Shown: piece by piece, positions 35,273 to 39,238 of the stretch | Layout: each line of letters opens with the position of its first letter | Numbering within the stretch: position 1 is the first letter of the stretch | Origin: Clostridia bacterium | GTDB lineage: Bacteria > Bacillota > Clostridia > Saccharofermentanales > Saccharofermentanaceae | Direction: 5' to 3' | Assembly (NCBI GenBank): GCA_024403775.1 | Contig: JAKSRE010000025.1 | Location: 1-39,238 of the forward strand | DNA: 39,238 nt | The notes under the pieces: generated by a model | What the model was told of the DNA's origin: nothing | Database searches by the model: none | What the model saw: only the letters and a program-made list of their open reading frames with translations | Program-made: the position numbers and the translations under genes

Positions 35273-37072
35273 TTATGCTACAACGAACTGGCTGTTATAC
35301 AAATCGGCATAGAAACCATTCTTGGCGAGAAGCTCTTTGTGGTTACCCTGCTCGATGATATCGCCATCCTTCATTACAAGGATTACGTCACTATTCTTGA
35401 TAGTTGAGAGACGATGAGCGATAACAAAAGAAGTACGACCAGTAGTTAACTTGTCCATAGCCTCCTGAATAACGAGCTCTGTACGAGTATCTACTGAGCT
35501 TGTTGCCTCATCGAGGATAAGGAGAGGCGCATCTTCAATCATGGCACGGGCAATGGTGAACTGCTGTTTCTGACCTTCTGAGAGGTTAAGCGCATCGTCG
35601 AGTCTTGTATCGTATCCATCTGGAAGTGTCTCGATGAAGTGGCCAAGGCCTACAGCCTTACAAACACGGTCGAGATCGGCATCAGTTACGCCCTCCTGAT
35701 TATAAACGAGGTTCTCTCTGATGGTTCCGTTAAAGAGCCATGTATCCTGCAAAATCATATCGAACATCTTGTGAACGTCTTCACGTCTCATTGACTTGGT
35801 TGAGATGCCATCGATTAGAATATCGCCTTCATCAACCTCATAGAATCTCATAAGGAGGTTAACCATTGTTGTTTTACCAGCACCTGTTGGACCAACTATA
35901 GCTACCTTCTGACCAGCCTTAAGGCTTGCTGAGAAGTTGTGGATGATAGTCTTGTCAGGATTATAACCAAACTTAATATTCTTAAATTCAACATCACCCT
36001 TGATGCTTGAAGGATTGTATTCTGCCTTGGCACTCTCGTCTTCCATCTCTGGAGTCTCAAGAATCTCAAATACACGCTTTGAAGCAGCAGATGCCTGCTG
36101 AAGCTGAGTCATTGACTGAGCGAAGTTTGACAATGGCTGTGACACCTGTCTTGAATAAATGGTGAAAGCGATGATTGTACCGAGAGTAACCATGCTGCTG
36201 CCCTCTGTGATGAGATGAACACCAATGATGAAGATAGCTACATAAGAAAGGTTACCAACGAATCCCATGATTGGGTACATCATGCCTGAGAGGAACTGAG
36301 ACTTCCAGTTACTGTCATAGAGTCTGTCGTTGATGTCCATGAATTTATCAGTCTCTTTGCCCTTGGCACCAAATGCTCTAACGATATTATGGTTAGTAAA
36401 AATCTCCTCGATATGACCGTTCATTCTACCAAGATCAGCCTGCTTACGGTTGAAGAACTTCTGTGATACACCAAGAATTACACCCATGGCAATGAAGCCA
36501 AGAAGAGTAGTTGCAAGGGTAATCCATGAGAGAAGTGCATTTGTCTTGAACATCTTATAGATAACACCCACGAAAAGTGTAAGTGAGCTGATAAGATTTG
36601 CTGCACTTGTTGATAATGTCATACTGATTGTATCAACATCGTTAGTGATTCTTGAGAGGATATCACCCTTTGTAGTTGTATCAAAGAACTTAAGTGGGAG
36701 ACGGTTAATCTTAGTATCGATATCTCTTCTAAGTCTTCTTGAAGTATACTGTGTGACTGTGGCAGTAATGAACTGCTGACCATAGTGAAGGAAGGCACCA
36801 ATGATATAAATTGTGAGGAGAGTAAGGCAGATTTTCTGGATTGCATCCATATCAATTCCAGTGATGATACCATTTACAATCTCATTCATGAGGTCGCTTA
36901 TCTTCTCAGGTCCAATAATACTTGTGTATGAGCCACCGATTGCAAAAATAATAGCAACAATAATGGCTGGCAGATATCTCTTACAATAAATAAGTATTTT
37001 CTTAAGTGCGCCGAAATCAGCTTTCTCAGGATGCTGATTAGCACGCATCATTCTTCCCATTGGAGGCGGCAT
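35273..37072 (-). CDS. ABC multidrug-type exporter, subunit B (catalytic site partner)
   Basis: Half-transporter of 599 residues: six membrane segments (about 30-310) and an ATPase. Walker A is GPTGAGKT (394-401), Walker B LLILDEA has the catalytic Glu522 and the H-loop is IAHRLST (His553). Its signature is LSEGQ instead of LSGGQ. I set the start at 37072 because AAAGGAGG sits ten bases before that ATG; a longer frame to 37093 would swallow the ribosome site. Only one base separates it from the stop of the preceding gene, so the two are coupled. Together they form a heterodimeric exporter of the LmrCD/TM287-288 type. The substrate is unknown. Confidence 0.92.
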   Translation of the reverse strand: MPPPMGRMMRANQHPEKADFGALKKILIYCKRYLPAIIVAIIFAIGGSYTSIIGPEKISDLMNEIVNGIITGIDMDAIQKICLTLLTIYIIGAFLHYGQQFITATVTQYTSRRLRRDIDTKINRLPLKFFDTTTKGDILSRITNDVDTISMTLSTSAANLISSLTLFVGVIYKMFKTNALLSWITLATTLLGFIAMGVILGVSQKFFNRKQADLGRMNGHIEEIFTNHNIVRAFGAKGKETDKFMDINDRLYDSNWKSQFLSGMMYPIMGFVGNLSYVAIFIIGVHLITEGSSMVTLGTIIAFTIYSRQVSQPLSNFAQSMTQLQQASAASKRVFEILETPEMEDESAKAEYNPSSIKGDVEFKNIKFGYNPDKTIIHNFSASLKAGQKVAIVGPTGAGKTTMVNLLMRFYEVDEGDILIDGISTKSMRREDVHKMFDMILQDTWLFNGTIRENLVYNQEGVTDADLDRVCKAVGLGHFIETLPDGYDTRLDDALNLSEGQKQQFTIARAMIEDAPLLILDEATSSVDTRTELVIQEAMDKLTTGRTSFVIAHRLSTIKNSDVILVMKDGDIIEQGNHKELLAKNGFYADLYNSQFVVA

Positions 37073-37073
37073 A

Positions 37074-38837
37074 TTAGTTGTCCTCCTTTCCATTTAATTC
37101 TTCTTCGGAGAGCTGTGACAACGCAATCTCCTTATAAATTGAGCAGTTCTTGAGGAGTTCCTTATGGCTTCCGAGACCAACAATCTCACCATCATGGAGA
37201 ACCAGAATCTTATCTGCATTCTTAATTGTTCCAATTCGCTGAGCAACAATGATTACAGTTCTGTCATTAAGCTGCTCCTTTAAAGCCTTACGAACAAGCA
37301 TATCTGTTTTATAGTCGAGGGCAGAGAATGTATCGTCGAAAATCATAATCTCTGAATCCTTATATACTGCTCGCGCAATCGAGAGTCTCTGCTTCTGACC
37401 ACCAGAGAAATTGGTACCGCCCTGAGCGACTTCAGCTTGGAGTCCCTTTTCGATAGTGTTTATGAAGTCAGCATGAGATACCTCGATTGCTCTCTTGATA
37501 CGAGTCTCTTCGTCGTCATGCTTTTTGCTTCCAGAACCATAGGTGATATTAGATTTGATGTCGCCCTTAAAAAGGATTGCCTTCTGTGGCGCGATGGATA
37601 CCATGGCTTCGAGCTGCTCTTCAGGATAGTCCTTGATGTTAATGCCATCGATGAGAACTTCACCCTCAGTAGCATCATAGAATCTAGGAATAAGGTTGAT
37701 AAGAGAGGTCTTACCAGTACCTGTTGCACCAATAATAGCGAAAGTCTCGCCGCTGTTAATCTTAAAGTTAAGATTTTTGATACAAGGTGAAGCACTATCC
37801 TGATAAGAGAATGAAACGTTCTTAAATTCAACCTCGCCCTTTACTGTAGGCTTAACTTCATTTGTCTTATACTTGATGCTTGTGTCTGTCTTGAGAACCT
37901 CGTCAATACGCTTGATTGATACCATTGTTCTAGGAAAAATGATAAAAATCATTACGAGCATCATGAATGCCATAACAACCTGGAGAGCATACTGAGTAAA
38001 GGCTGTCATATTGCCGATAAGAGTTGCACGCTCCATAATTTCAGCCTTGTTAATAAGGTAAGCACCAATCCAGTAAATTGCGAGAGTAAGTCCGCTCATA
38101 CAAGTTGTAAGAATTGGCATCATAAGGCCGAGTGTTCGGCTTGTAAAGAGGTGAGTGCTGGTAATCTCTTTGTTTACATCATCGAACTTCTTCTCCTGAT
38201 AAGCCTCAGCATTAAATGCTCTTACTACACGTACACCAGAGATGTTCTCACGTGCCTTATCGTTAAGGTCATCTGTGAGGAGCTGGATTCTTTTAAATCT
38301 AGGATATACGAGAGATACCAGAACGCTGATTGTAACAAGAATAATACATACGCAGATAACAACTGATGAAGTCCACTCAACGCTGGTGTTAGAAATCTTG
38401 CATATTGCCCAGATAGCAAGGATAGGGGCCTTGATTATCATCTGAAGACCCATAGCAAGAAGGTTCTGAACCTGAACAACGTCGTTTGTTGTTCTTGTTA
38501 TAAGACTTGGTGTAGAGAACTTATTAATCTCGCTATTACCAAACTTAATTATATGTGAGAACAATCTGTCTCTTAAAGTCTTGGCGAAGTTGGCTGCTAC
38601 GCTTGCTGCGAAGAATCCGCAGAGAATTGCGCATGCCATACTTCCAGCGGCGCACAAAAGCATCTTGGCACCATTCTCGTTTACTATTGCCATATCAATA
38701 ACTCCAGTTGATACGGTAGCAGTAAGCTTCTGAGTATAATCAGGCATTGTAAGATCGAGCCATACCTGCGACACAACAAGTGCGAAGCAGATGACTATGA
38801 AAATCCAATCCCTGGTCTTGAGGTTTTTGAATATCAT
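37074..38837 (-). CDS. ABC multidrug-type exporter, subunit A (degenerate site partner)
   Basis: Half-transporter of 587 residues: membrane domain (about 10-300) and ATPase. Walker A is GATGTGKT (370-377) and the signature is an intact FSGGQ (477-481). Walker B is IMIFDDT, with Asp502 where catalytic Glu is usual, and the H-loop His is Gln533 (VAQRIGT). With the LSEGQ of its partner this gives one degenerate and one complete ATP site, the pattern of heterodimeric exporters. It is first in the two-gene unit, with GGGGAGA before its ATG. Export of drugs, peptides or lipids is possible. Confidence 0.93.
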   Translation of the reverse strand: MIFKNLKTRDWIFIVICFALVVSQVWLDLTMPDYTQKLTATVSTGVIDMAIVNENGAKMLLCAAGSMACAILCGFFAASVAANFAKTLRDRLFSHIIKFGNSEINKFSTPSLITRTTNDVVQVQNLLAMGLQMIIKAPILAIWAICKISNTSVEWTSSVVICVCIILVTISVLVSLVYPRFKRIQLLTDDLNDKARENISGVRVVRAFNAEAYQEKKFDDVNKEITSTHLFTSRTLGLMMPILTTCMSGLTLAIYWIGAYLINKAEIMERATLIGNMTAFTQYALQVVMAFMMLVMIFIIFPRTMVSIKRIDEVLKTDTSIKYKTNEVKPTVKGEVEFKNVSFSYQDSASPCIKNLNFKINSGETFAIIGATGTGKTSLINLIPRFYDATEGEVLIDGINIKDYPEEQLEAMVSIAPQKAILFKGDIKSNITYGSGSKKHDDEETRIKRAIEVSHADFINTIEKGLQAEVAQGGTNFSGGQKQRLSIARAVYKDSEIMIFDDTFSALDYKTDMLVRKALKEQLNDRTVIIVAQRIGTIKNADKILVLHDGEIVGLGSHKELLKNCSIYKEIALSQLSEEELNGKEDN

Positions 38838-39055
38838 TTTAAATCTCCCCTTATAAATAATAAAATAATTACACTACTTATTTATCCGCATTATTGCACC
38901 CGAATAGTTTACACCATTGAAAATTAGAATACTTTATTTTTTTGGTGTAAAAATGTGAAAGTTTTGGTGCTGGATAGATGGCTTTTTTGGAGGGAAGGAG
39001 AGTGCTGGCTAGAGAGATGGGAGTGGCTTTATAATTTTGGTCAGAATTGGTAAAA

Positions 39056-39238
39056 AATGCCTGTTTCATTCACTCTTCAGTGAATGAAATGCCTATTTTA
39101 AGTGGATCTCACTCAGAATGCTTGTTTCATTCACTCTTCAGTGAATGAAATGCCTATTTTAAGTGGATTTCACTCAGAATGCCTGTTTCATTCACTCTTC
39201 AGTGAATGAAATGCCAGTTTTAAGTGAATCTCACTCAG
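39056..39238. repeat. Tandem array, three 61-bp units reaching the window end
   Basis: Units run 39056-39116, 39117-39177 and 39178-39238. Each starts AATGC and has a perfect 11-base stem: arm TTTCATTCACT and complement AGTGAATGAAA around CTTC. A second small inverted pair (AGTG and CACT) follows. AGTG sites are 22 apart inside a unit, and CACT sites are 22 apart across the unit border. Copies differ at only a few bases. The array probably continues beyond the window. The stretch 38838-39055 upstream of the ABC exporter is AT-rich at first; I see no gene or clear promoter in it. Confidence 0.93.

Noticed and set aside
37073..37093. Longer start for ABC exporter subunit B
   Set aside because: It would place the strong AAAGGAGG ribosome site inside the coding region; the ATG at 37072 has correct spacing.
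38878..39069. 63-residue minus-strand ORF upstream of the ABC exporter
   Set aside because: No ribosome site, no recognisable family, and it starts inside the 61-bp array.

Overview
The window looks like chromosomal DNA from a low-to-mid GC Firmicute. The best guess is a member of the Lachnospiraceae, close to Butyrivibrio or Pseudobutyrivibrio. The evidence is a complete str operon, a four-gene sodium-pumping decarboxylase with a separate biotin carrier, a secreted LRR/DUF4214 protein, a CarD regulator and strong AGGAGG-type ribosome binding sites. The genus is inference only. I see no tRNA, rRNA, CRISPR array, phage module or insertion sequence.

Layout from left to right. A large c-di-GMP enzyme (PAS-like, GGDEF, degenerate GGDEF, EAL) on the minus strand diverges from carD. 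carD converges with a single ORF that fuses phosphopentomutase to deoxyribose-phosphate aldolase. Divergent from that ORF is a zinc/manganese ABC transporter (binding lipoprotein, ATPase with a His-rich tail, permease), followed by an LTA-synthase-like polymer synthase. These converge with an oxaloacetate/malonyl-type decarboxylase Na+ pump operon and an unknown 168-residue gene. Divergent again is rpsL-rpsG-fusA-tuf, followed by a secreted LRR/DUF4214 protein, a MacB-like ABC exporter and a YjjG-like HAD phosphatase. Next come an XRE-cupin regulator with a potABCD polyamine importer, a small four-cysteine XRE-like protein and proB. proB converges with a heterodimeric ABC exporter read from the minus strand.

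The most unusual signal is in the non-coding DNA. All three convergent gene junctions, and also the right edge of the window, carry elements of 61-64 bp. Three of these are tandem arrays (5, 4 and 3 copies) and one is a single copy. Their sequences differ, but their architecture is shared: short inverted half-sites that form two hairpins per unit, with same-orientation half-sites exactly 22 bp apart. At the three junctions they sit between the terminators or terminator-like hairpins of the two converging genes.

Functional links. The fused deo enzyme would turn deoxyribose-1-phosphate into glyceraldehyde-3-phosphate and acetaldehyde on one polypeptide. The decarboxylase operon would convert decarboxylation energy into a Na+ gradient. 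The polyamine operon has its own upstream regulator and a sigma-70-type promoter that shares 18 bases with the str operon promoter.
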